From the NCBI GenBank assembly GCA_017441945.1, contig JAFSBG010000060.1:1-63410 (forward strand): a stretch of DNA of 63,410 bases, read 5' to 3'. This DNA comes from Clostridia bacterium. GTDB lineage: Bacteria > Bacillota > Clostridia > Oscillospirales > Butyricicoccaceae. Positions within the stretch are counted from its first letter, which is position 1, and each line of letters opens with the position of its first letter. The notes under the pieces were generated by a model. That model saw only the letters and a list, made by a program, of their open reading frames with translations, made no database searches and was not told the origin of the DNA. Made by a program: the position numbers and the translations under genes. Shown here in pieces: positions 14,506 through 21,717 of the stretch.

Positions 14506-17500
14506 ATGCTTTATCCGAAGAATAAATCACAAAAACTTGACGATAAACTGTTTGAAAATCCCACCAGCGAATACCGCGGCGCTCCATTCTGGGCGTGGAA
14601 CGGCAAGCTGGATAAAAATACTCTGCTTGAGCAGACAGAAATGCTTAAAACCATGGGCATGGGCGGATACCATATGCACGTCCGCACAGGGCTCGACTGC
14701 CCTTATCTTGACGATGAGTTTATGGGCTATATAAAATTGTGCGCCGAAAAGGCGGAGAAAGAGGGTATGCTTGCCTGGCTCTATGACGAGGACCGCTGGC
14801 CTTCGGGCACAGCAGGCGGCAAGATTACTCATAATAACGTGGATTTTGCCCGTAAAACCCTGCTTTTCACAACAACCCCATACGCACCTGACCGCCCTAA
14901 TATGGCGACAAAGCCTGAGCCGGGCAGAGGTCAGGAGTCTGTCCGTCAGGACAACGGCGACCTTATCGCCGTCTTTGACATTATTCTCAATGACGACGGC
15001 ACGCTGAAATCCTATGCGCCGATAAACCGAAAAGCCGACGCAAAGGGGGCAAAATGGTATGTCTATATGGAGCACGCCACCGCCGACCCTTGGTTTAACA
15101 ACAACTCCTACGTTGACACTCTCGAGCCAAAGGCAATAGAGGCCTTCATAAACACCACCCACGAAGCCTATAAAAAGGCTGTGGGAGGGCATTTCGGCGA
15201 GGTTTGCCCTGCGATTTTCACCGATGAACCTCAGTTCACCCCTAAGGACACCCTCGATTTCGCCCGCGAGCAGAAGGATGTATTTCTGCCGTGGACAGAG
15301 GGACTTGCCGATGAATATTACGGCATTTACAAGGAAAATCTCCTTGAAAAACTGCCGGAGCTTATCTGGGAACTGCCCAAAGGCAAGATTTCTCAGTTCA
15401 GATACCGCTTCCACAATATGATAACCGACCGCTTTGTCCGCTCCTACTGCAAGCAGATTGGCACATGGTGCAGAAACAACGGCATTTATATGACAGGCCA
15501 TGTGATGGGCGAGCCTACCCTTGAAAGCCAGACTCAGGCTGTGGGCGACGCAATGCGCTGTTACGACCATTTCGGCATTCCTGGCATTGATATGCTGTGC
15601 GACTGGCACGAGTATAATTCGGCAAAGCAGACAGCTTCCATCGTCCATCAGCAGGGCAAGGAAGGTATGCTCTCTGAGCTCTACGGCGTAACAGGCTGGG
15701 ACTATGACTTCCGCGGCTATAAACTGCAGGGCGACTGGCAGGCGGCTCTTGGTGTCACAGTCCGTGTGCCTCACCTCACATGGATGACCATGAAGGGGGA
15801 AGCCAAGCGAGATTATCCTGCTTCAATTGGCTATCAGTCGCCGTGGTGGAGCCAGTTTTCCATGATAGAAAGCCACTTCGGCAGACTCAATACAGCCCTC
15901 ACGCGAGGCAAACCAAGCATAAAAGTGGCTGTCATCCACCCAATAGAGTCCTTCTGGCTTTATTGGGGACCGTCCGAGCAGACGGCAGTGACACGGGCAA
16001 AGCTTGAGGAAAGATTTGAAAAACTGACAGAATATCTTATCTTTGGTCAGATAGATTTTGATTTCATCTGCGAAGCAACCTTGCCAGACCAGTGCGAAAC
16101 CGCTTCAAACCCACTTAAAGTGGGGCAGATGAGCTACGATGCCGTCATAGTCTGCGGCAGCAAGACGATGAGAAGCACAACGGCAGACCGCCTTGAAGCC
16201 TTTAAAAATGCAGGCGGCAAGCTGATTTTCATTGATGAAATGCCCGACCATATAGATGTGCTTCCGTCACGCCGTCTTGAAAAGCTCTATAATAACAGCA
16301 TCCGCATCGGTTTTGACGAAACTGCCATTATGAATGCCCTCGAAGATGAGCGTTTCCTCGATATAAAGACCGAAAAGGGCATCCGTTATGACCGTATTAT
16401 CCATCAGCTCCGTCAGGATGAGGGCGGTCTGTGGCTCTTTATGACCAACGGCAAAAATCCCCACTGTCCTGATGTGGACGATGCGCCGATGCTTCGTTTC
16501 AGCCTTAAGGGACATTATAAAATCACAGAATATGATACATTAAGCGGCAAAATCAAGCCGTTTTCAGCGAAAATCAGCGGAGAAAACACAGTTTTCAGCC
16601 GTAAATGGTATATGCACGACAGCCTGCTGTTATATCTTGAAAAGGGCGAGCCTTGCGAAAATGATGAGCAAAATGAAGAAAGCAACGCTCCCCTTGTGCT
16701 GATGAAGCCTGTCGATATAACTCTTGACGAGCCCAATATGCTGCTGCTCGATATGGCTGAATATGCGCTGAATGACGGGGAATATCAGCCGCTCGAAGAG
16801 CTTCTCCGCCTTGATAATGATGCGAGACGTCAGCTTGGTATTCCGCCAAGACGCAAGGAAGTCGTCCAGCCTTATCTCATCGGCGAGGAGAAATATGACG
16901 ATTACATCCGCCTTCGCTTTACGATTCCGTGCGAATATGCCGTTAAAAATCCTCAGCTCGGCCTTGAAGATGCCGACATCACAGAGGTGTGGCTCAACGG
17001 CGAAAAGGCCGATATGAGCGTCAAAGGCTGGTATGTGGACAAGGCGATAAACGTCATCGACCTGCCTGAGCTTAAGCTTGGCGGGAACATTCTCGAGGTG
17101 AAAACCCCTGTGGGCAAGCGCACAAACCTTGAATATTACTATCTTCTCGGCGATTTCGGCGTCAGGGTGAACGGCACGGTAAAGACGGTGACCGCTCCTG
17201 TCCGCAAACTTGGCTTTGGCGATATTGTAAGTCAGGGCTTGCCGTTCTACACAGGCAATGTGAACTATCATTTCAAAGTCGATGTGAAAGACAGCCTTGC
17301 CATTCGCATTCCGCGTTACAGAGGCGGACTTGTCAAGGTGATGATAGACGGCATTGACAAGGGCAATATTGCATTTTCGCCTTATGTTATGAAGCTTGAC
17401 GGCATCGAAAAGGGCGAGCACGATGTAGTTCTTAAATTATATGGCGTAAGACAAAACGGCTTTGCCCAGCTCCACCACACACCGGGTATATATTTCTACC

Positions 17501-17640
17501 AGAGCCCTAATTCATGGCGCTCGGCAGGGGATCTGTGGAGCTACGAATATCAGTTCAAGCCGATGGGCATACTGAAAAGCCCTGAGATTTTCGGCACATC
17601 AGGCGGCAGAAAAGCCGAACATATAACCGACAGAAGCTAA
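14506..17640 (+). CDS. large GH106-like glycosidase (putative alpha-L-rhamnosidase)
   Basis: This 1044-aa protein has no signal peptide, so it is probably cytoplasmic. The N-terminal barrel shows PFWAWNGKLDKNTLLEQTEML, GMGGYHMHVRTGL and AWLYDEDRWPSGTAGG, the pattern of Glyco_hydro_106-like proteins. A middle region is consistent with an inserted Rossmann-like domain (VIVCGSKTMRSTTADRLEAF), and a C-terminal beta-sandwich resembling galactose-binding domains follows (EVWLNGEKADM... NILEVKTPVGKRTNLEYYYLLGDFGV). GH106 enzymes remove alpha-L-rhamnose; many distant members are uncharacterised. It stands alone, with its own promoter and AAAGGAG site. Confidence 0.78.
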   Translation: MLYPKNKSQKLDDKLFENPTSEYRGAPFWAWNGKLDKNTLLEQTEMLKTMGMGGYHMHVRTGLDCPYLDDEFMGYIKLCAEKAEKEGMLAWLYDEDRWPSGTAGGKITHNNVDFARKTLLFTTTPYAPDRPNMATKPEPGRGQESVRQDNGDLIAVFDIILNDDGTLKSYAPINRKADAKGAKWYVYMEHATADPWFNNNSYVDTLEPKAIEAFINTTHEAYKKAVGGHFGEVCPAIFTDEPQFTPKDTLDFAREQKDVFLPWTEGLADEYYGIYKENLLEKLPELIWELPKGKISQFRYRFHNMITDRFVRSYCKQIGTWCRNNGIYMTGHVMGEPTLESQTQAVGDAMRCYDHFGIPGIDMLCDWHEYNSAKQTASIVHQQGKEGMLSELYGVTGWDYDFRGYKLQGDWQAALGVTVRVPHLTWMTMKGEAKRDYPASIGYQSPWWSQFSMIESHFGRLNTALTRGKPSIKVAVIHPIESFWLYWGPSEQTAVTRAKLEERFEKLTEYLIFGQIDFDFICEATLPDQCETASNPLKVGQMSYDAVIVCGSKTMRSTTADRLEAFKNAGGKLIFIDEMPDHIDVLPSRRLEKLYNNSIRIGFDETAIMNALEDERFLDIKTEKGIRYDRIIHQLRQDEGGLWLFMTNGKNPHCPDVDDAPMLRFSLKGHYKITEYDTLSGKIKPFSAKISGENTVFSRKWYMHDSLLLYLEKGEPCENDEQNEESNAPLVLMKPVDITLDEPNMLLLDMAEYALNDGEYQPLEELLRLDNDARRQLGIPPRRKEVVQPYLIGEEKYDDYIRLRFTIPCEYAVKNPQLGLEDADITEVWLNGEKADMSVKGWYVDKAINVIDLPELKLGGNILEVKTPVGKRTNLEYYYLLGDFGVRVNGTVKTVTAPVRKLGFGDIVSQGLPFYTGNVNYHFKVDVKDSLAIRIPRYRGGLVKVMIDGIDKGNIAFSPYVMKLDGIEKGEHDVVLKLYGVRQNGFAQLHHTPGIYFYQSPNSWRSAGDLWSYEYQFKPMGILKSPEIFGTSGGRKAEHITDRS

Positions 17641-17655
17641 TGAAGTTGTAGTCAT

Positions 17656-17813
17656 TTTGTAGGGACCGACGTCCTCGGCGGTCTGTAGCCTTCCCCTTGA
17701 GGGGAAGGTGCCGAGTGAATACGAGGCGGATGAGGTGTCCTTAATTTGTATGGTTTAAATTCAGAGTTAACGTCATCAACCTGTCATCCTGAGGCAACGC
17801 CGAAGGATCTCCT
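17656..17813. repeat. mosaic of R1, R2 and R3 intergenic repeats
   Basis: R1 (GTAGGGACCGACGTC, 17659-17687) abuts an R2-like dyad (CCTTCCCCTTGAGGGGAAGG, 17690-17709 with tail to 17738). An R3 unit (CTGTCATCCTGAGGCAACGC and GAAGGATCTC, 17781-17811) follows. No gene lies in this gap. Confidence 0.72.
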
Positions 17814-17841
17814 GCTATTTGCACAATCTTATTACAAAAAT

Positions 17842-17869
17842 AAAAGCACTCCTTTTGGAGTGCTTTTTC
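17842..17869 (-). terminator. terminator of the ADP-ribosyltransferase-like gene
   Basis: AGCACTCC (17845-17852) and GGAGTGCT (17857-17864) form a stem flanked by A- and T-runs. It begins at the stop codon of the minus-strand gene. Confidence 0.85.
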
Positions 17870-18630
17870 TATTTAACATCAAAAACTGCCTTGCGGAAGC
17901 CTTCTTTCCAAAGAGAAAATGCTTCAATATCGTCCTTTTCAGGCTGATTTCCGCTGTTAAGTGTCTCATAAATGCGGATGCCTGCCAGCTTGCCGTCTTC
18001 ATTCATAATTCCGCTTTCGTCGGCAGGTGGAATGATGCCCTTCGTCCTCGCAATCACAGAAAGCACAGGCGGATTGCCGTCGGCGTCAAGAATCTTCATC
18101 TCATCTTCACTCAAAGGCACATCCTCAAACTCAAGGGCAAGATAAGGCGGCAGAAGCACCTCGCTCTCGTGAGCCTTGAGATAATGGTCGAGAGCAAGCT
18201 CCATATTGACAGACGGAGTGCCCTTCGGCAGCATGAACTTTATAAGCACAATTCCCTTTTTATCGCCGTACTGACGGAGAAAACCGCCGTTTGACGTGGA
18301 TGTGAAGGAAATCGTACGCCCCATTTCACGGCATTTTATATGGTCGGAATACCGCTCGACGCGGTAAGTGATGATGTCCTCGTCGCAAGATGAATCGTAA
18401 AGCGCCGCAAGCAGGTCACGGCAGAGATTTATAGTTTCTTCATAACGTCCGATAAGGGCAGAATTGAGCCTTTTGCCCTCTCTCGAACGGGAAATTTCAT
18501 TGTCAATACCAGGGAAAAACAGCGAATTGAGGGTGGAATAAGCCTTCTTATCGCCCCAGAAAGGGTCGGCGCCCATAACGTCGCCCTGATAGAACTTTAT
18601 AGCCCTGATTTCATTTTCACTTAACTTCAT
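17869..18630 (-). CDS. ADP-ribosyltransferase-like protein (R-S-E type)
   Basis: This 253-aa protein shows in order the three elements of arginine-type mono-ADP-ribosyltransferases: Arg90 in ITYRVER, the Ser-Thr-Ser strand at 111-113 in FTSTS, and the ExE motif E155-S-E157 in HESEVLLPP. The spacing fits VIP2/C2-like ART domains. There is no signal peptide, and no binding or translocation domain, so it acts inside the cell or leaves by an unrecognised route. No macrodomain or other antidote gene is adjacent. The start at 18630 is fixed by AAGGAGG six nt upstream. The fold is inferred from motifs alone. Confidence 0.75.
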   Translation of the reverse strand: MKLSENEIRAIKFYQGDVMGADPFWGDKKAYSTLNSLFFPGIDNEISRSREGKRLNSALIGRYEETINLCRDLLAALYDSSCDEDIITYRVERYSDHIKCREMGRTISFTSTSNGGFLRQYGDKKGIVLIKFMLPKGTPSVNMELALDHYLKAHESEVLLPPYLALEFEDVPLSEDEMKILDADGNPPVLSVIARTKGIIPPADESGIMNEDGKLAGIRIYETLNSGNQPEKDDIEAFSLWKEGFRKAVFDVK

Positions 18631-18759
18631 CCGATACCTCCTTTTCATCTTGATGATACAATATTGAGGGGCAAAAATCAAGGCGAAAGCTGTAAATTGT
18701 TGTGTAGAAACCGAAATTGTGGTATGATTATTGCAAGAAAAATTGTTTCGGAGGATAAA

Positions 18760-20529
18760 ATGCGAAGCATTATCAATGATGTTCTCGGCCCTGTTATGGC
18801 AGGTCCTTCAAGCTCCCATTCGGCAGGCTGCGCCCGTATAGGCCGCCTTGCCCGTCTGCTCTGGGGTAAAGATATAGAAAAAGCTGTCGTGGTCTATGAT
18901 TCAAATGGCTCATATCCCTCGACCTGCGAGGGGCAGGGCTCCAATTTCGGATTCACAGGCGGTCTGCTCGGCATGAAAAATGACGATGCTGAACTTAAAA
19001 ACTCGGTGGAAATTGCAAGGGAAAGAGGCACCGACATCTCCTTTGCCATAGAAAAGCTGACCGCCACCCATCCAAACGAGGCGCGTATTGATATTTATGA
19101 CGGCGACAAGGTCGGCATGAGCCTTGTGACTTTTTCCACAGGCGGTGGAATGTTTGAGATTGCCGAAATGGACGGATTTGCGGTCAACATGGACGGAACT
19201 CGCGAGCAGGTTTTCATTCTGTGCAGTAAAAATCACGCTAAAACCATTAAAAATATCGCTGAAAACCACGCGAAAAGCGTTAAAATCATAAAAAATCAAC
19301 TTGTCTGCTGTGAAAATATCGCAGATTGCGATGCCTTGATTAAGACTGTCAAGGAACAGAAGGGCGTGAAATATGTCCGCACAGCTCCTGTCATTATGCC
19401 GATAGCTATGAAAAATAATCCTGAGCCTGTATTTTCCACAGCCTGTGAAGCGCTGGACTATGCCGAAAAGACCGGCAAAGCCCTCTGGCAGCTTGCCATT
19501 GACTATGAATGCTCAGTGGGGGACACCGATGAAAGCGGTGTTATGAAAGAGGCTGAATATATTCTGTCGGCTATGAAAAATGCCGTGATTCCCCCTGAAA
19601 AGAGCGAGAAAAAGTTCGGTTTTCTGCCTTATCAATGCTGCGATATGATGGCGTGCAATGCGAAAATTATCAATACAGGCTGGCTTGAAAAGGCGATGTA
19701 TTATGCCATCGCCGTTATGGAAAACTCCTGTGCTCACAATATCGTCACAGCTTCGCCGACGGCAGGCTCGTCGGGTGTGATTCCTGCGGCAATTCTTGCT
19801 ATGGGCGAGCAGATGGGTGTGAGCGATGACGAGATTGCGAAGGCAATTCTCGCGGCAGGATTAGTCGGCAGTTTTATTGCAAATAATGCCACTTTTGCCG
19901 CTGAAACGGCTGGTTGTCAGGCTGAAAACGGCAGCGCAAGCGCAATGGCGGCCTGCGGTGTTGTCCAGCTTCTTGGCGGAAGCGTAAAGCAGGGCTTTAT
20001 GGCGGCTTCGCTGGCTCTGCAGAATACCCTCGGTCTTGTGTGCGACCCTGTGGGCGGGCTGACTGAGATTCCGTGCATCAGCCGTAATGTGATGGCGATG
20101 AGCAATGCCGTGATGTCGGCGAATATGGCAATGCTCGGCTTTGATGGGGTGATTCCTCTCGATGAAGTCATTGAAACTATGATGGATGTCGGAAGAAAAA
20201 TGCCTGCTGAATTGAGATGCACCTGCAAGGGCGGTCTGTGCAAAACCCGCACTGCAAAGAAAACTGTAATGGAAATGAAGGGGGAAAAGCCGAGCTATGC
20301 CTATATGCTGAGATGCGCCGACGGCAGTTTTTACACAGGCTGGACCAATGACTTAGATAAGCGCGTCAGGGCTCACAACTCAGGCAAGGGCGCAAAGTAT
20401 ACCAAAACACGCACCCCTGTCGAGCTGGTGTATTATGAGGAGTTCTACACCAAAGAGGAGGCAATGAGCCGTGAATTTGCCATAAAACAGCTTACCCGCG
20501 AAGAAAAAGAAAGATTGACAGGAAGATAA
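18760..20529 (+). CDS. sdaA: Fe-S L-serine dehydratase fused to a GIY-YIG domain
   Basis: This 589-aa protein begins with a single-chain L-serine dehydratase: beta domain with GPSSSHSAG (about 11-19), alpha domain with SCAHNIVTASPTAGSSGVIP, GCQAENGSASAMAACG and VCDPVGGLTEIPC, whose cysteines fit the 4Fe-4S site. It deaminates serine to pyruvate under anaerobic conditions. The frame then runs without a stop into a YhbQ/UPF0213-type GIY-YIG nuclease domain from about residue 511 (SYAYMLRCADGSFYTGWTNDLDKRVRAHN). A typical dehydratase would end near 510. The join could be a real fusion or loss of one stop codon. CGGAGG precedes ATG 18760. Confidence 0.9.
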   Translation: MRSIINDVLGPVMAGPSSSHSAGCARIGRLARLLWGKDIEKAVVVYDSNGSYPSTCEGQGSNFGFTGGLLGMKNDDAELKNSVEIARERGTDISFAIEKLTATHPNEARIDIYDGDKVGMSLVTFSTGGGMFEIAEMDGFAVNMDGTREQVFILCSKNHAKTIKNIAENHAKSVKIIKNQLVCCENIADCDALIKTVKEQKGVKYVRTAPVIMPIAMKNNPEPVFSTACEALDYAEKTGKALWQLAIDYECSVGDTDESGVMKEAEYILSAMKNAVIPPEKSEKKFGFLPYQCCDMMACNAKIINTGWLEKAMYYAIAVMENSCAHNIVTASPTAGSSGVIPAAILAMGEQMGVSDDEIAKAILAAGLVGSFIANNATFAAETAGCQAENGSASAMAACGVVQLLGGSVKQGFMAASLALQNTLGLVCDPVGGLTEIPCISRNVMAMSNAVMSANMAMLGFDGVIPLDEVIETMMDVGRKMPAELRCTCKGGLCKTRTAKKTVMEMKGEKPSYAYMLRCADGSFYTGWTNDLDKRVRAHNSGKGAKYTKTRTPVELVYYEEFYTKEEAMSREFAIKQLTREEKERLTGR

Positions 20530-20548
20530 ACGGGAGTTGAGCATTTAA

Positions 20549-20610
20549 CGGACGAGCAATGCTCGCCCCTGCAAATAATCCTGTAGGGACCGGCGTCCCC
20601 GACGGTCCTC
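20549..20610. repeat. two R1 repeats, one inverted
   Basis: GACGAGCAATGCTCGCCCC (inverted type, about 20551-20570) is followed by GTAGGGACCGGCGTCCCCGA (20582-20608 with tail). Confidence 0.75.
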
Positions 20611-20637
20611 TTAATATAACATTATATAATGTTTGGG

Positions 20638-20666
20638 TTGACTAATCCTGTCGGATTTGGTAGAAT
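20638..20666 (+). promoter_or_regulatory. sigma-A-like promoter
   Basis: TTGACT (20638-20643), a 17-nt spacer, and TAGAAT (20661-20666) lie upstream of the membrane protein gene at 20701. Confidence 0.7.
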
Positions 20667-20700
20667 AAAGGGTAGAGAAAATCTATATGGAGGAAATGAA

Positions 20701-21369
20701 ATGAAAGAAAGAATACTCAAAATTCTCCGCACCATCGTTGGCTTTGCCATCATCGGTCTCAGTATCGCCATCACAAAACAGGTCGGCTCCCTTAACCCAT
20801 GGAATGTTCTCAACGACGGTCTTTCCAAGACTATCGGCATCACCATCGGTCAGGCAAACACAACTATCGGCATTATCATCGTTCTTATCGACATCATCGC
20901 CAAGGAAAAGCTGGGCATCGGTACTTTGCTCAACGCTCTCCTCATCGGCAGATTTACAGATATGTTCGTAAACCTCAATGCGGCTCTCGGCCTTTTGCCA
21001 AGAATTGAAAATGTATGGCTCCAGATTCCAATCTGCCTCGTTGCAATTCTCATCAACAGCTTCGGTCTTTATTTCTATATGTCAGCTCAGATGGGCTCAG
21101 GTCCAAGAGACTCCCTCATGCTTGTTGTGACAAAGCGTCTGCCATTCTCTGTCGGCGTATGCCGTATGCTTCTCGAAGCGTTTGCATTCGTGCTTGGCGG
21201 TCTTGTCCTCGGCGGCGAATTCGGTATCGGCACACTCCTTGCTGTTCTTTTCGGCGGTCCTTGCTTCCAGAAGGTATGTAAGCTCATGGGCTATAACGTC
21301 AAGGCGACAAAGAACGAAAGCTTTGCCGACACATGGCGTTTCCTCAAGGAATATTTCAAAAAAGCATAA
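20701..21369 (+). CDS. YczE/YitT-like multi-spanning membrane protein
   Basis: This 222-aa protein has about five hydrophobic segments and conserved short motifs of the YczE/YyaS group: LNPWNVLNDGLSKTIGITIGQANTTIG near the N-terminus and QMGSGPRDSLMLVVTKRL in the middle. Its role is not established in the family; a transporter or membrane-organising function is usually proposed. GGAGG lies seven nt before ATG 20701. It is a single gene between its own promoter and a terminator. Confidence 0.85.
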   Translation: MKERILKILRTIVGFAIIGLSIAITKQVGSLNPWNVLNDGLSKTIGITIGQANTTIGIIIVLIDIIAKEKLGIGTLLNALLIGRFTDMFVNLNAALGLLPRIENVWLQIPICLVAILINSFGLYFYMSAQMGSGPRDSLMLVVTKRLPFSVGVCRMLLEAFAFVLGGLVLGGEFGIGTLLAVLFGGPCFQKVCKLMGYNVKATKNESFADTWRFLKEYFKKA

Positions 21370-21374
21370 ATTAA

Positions 21375-21402
21375 GAAAGCTCTCCGTAAGGGGAGCTTTT
21401 TT
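21375..21402 (+). terminator. intrinsic terminator
   Basis: AAGCTCTCC pairs with GGGGAGCTT, followed by a T-run. Confidence 0.88.
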
Positions 21403-21413
21403 AGTGCTTGCAA

Positions 21414-21622
21414 TCCTGCCATTCTGAGGCAACGCCGAAGAATCTTTCCTCCCCCTTGCACAATCTCCGTAGGGGACGGTGCTTGTCAACGTCCCGAAGA
21501 TAACGTAGGGGCGGTGCCTCTGTGCCCGCCCGCGGTATGTCGCAAGCGCCATCCCCTACATTGGCTTTTGCACAATCTCCGTAGGGGACGACGCCCTCGG
21601 CGTCCCGTATTATCAAATCCAT
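21414..21622. repeat. R3 and three R1 repeats in a 348-bp gap
   Basis: R3 (CATTCTGAGGCAACGC, GAAGAATCTT) opens the gap. R1 copies follow at about 21470-21500 (GTAGGGGACGGTGC), 21506-21534 (GTAGGGGCGGTGCC) and 21581-21607 (GTAGGGGACGACGC). The phrases TTGCACAATCTCC and TATCAAATCCATGACGAAG connect them. No gene is seen. Confidence 0.75.
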
Positions 21623-21652
21623 GACGAAGTTTTTCAATCTTCACAATGACGG

Positions 21653-21681
21653 TTGCGAAAGCTGTGGCTTTATGCTATAAT
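21653..21681 (+). promoter_or_regulatory. promoter with extended -10
   Basis: TTGCGA (21653-21658), a 17-nt spacer, and TATAAT (21676-21681) with TG in the extended -10 position. It serves the TetM-like fusion gene. Confidence 0.78.
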
Positions 21682-21717
21682 ATCTGCATAGCTTTAATAA
21701 AAAATCAAGGACGGCAA

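Noticed and set aside
14527..15774. 415-codon minus-strand open frame inside the glycosidase gene
   Set aside because: Shadow of a well-supported plus-strand gene with promoter and GH106-like motifs; G+C-rich third positions create long antisense frames here.
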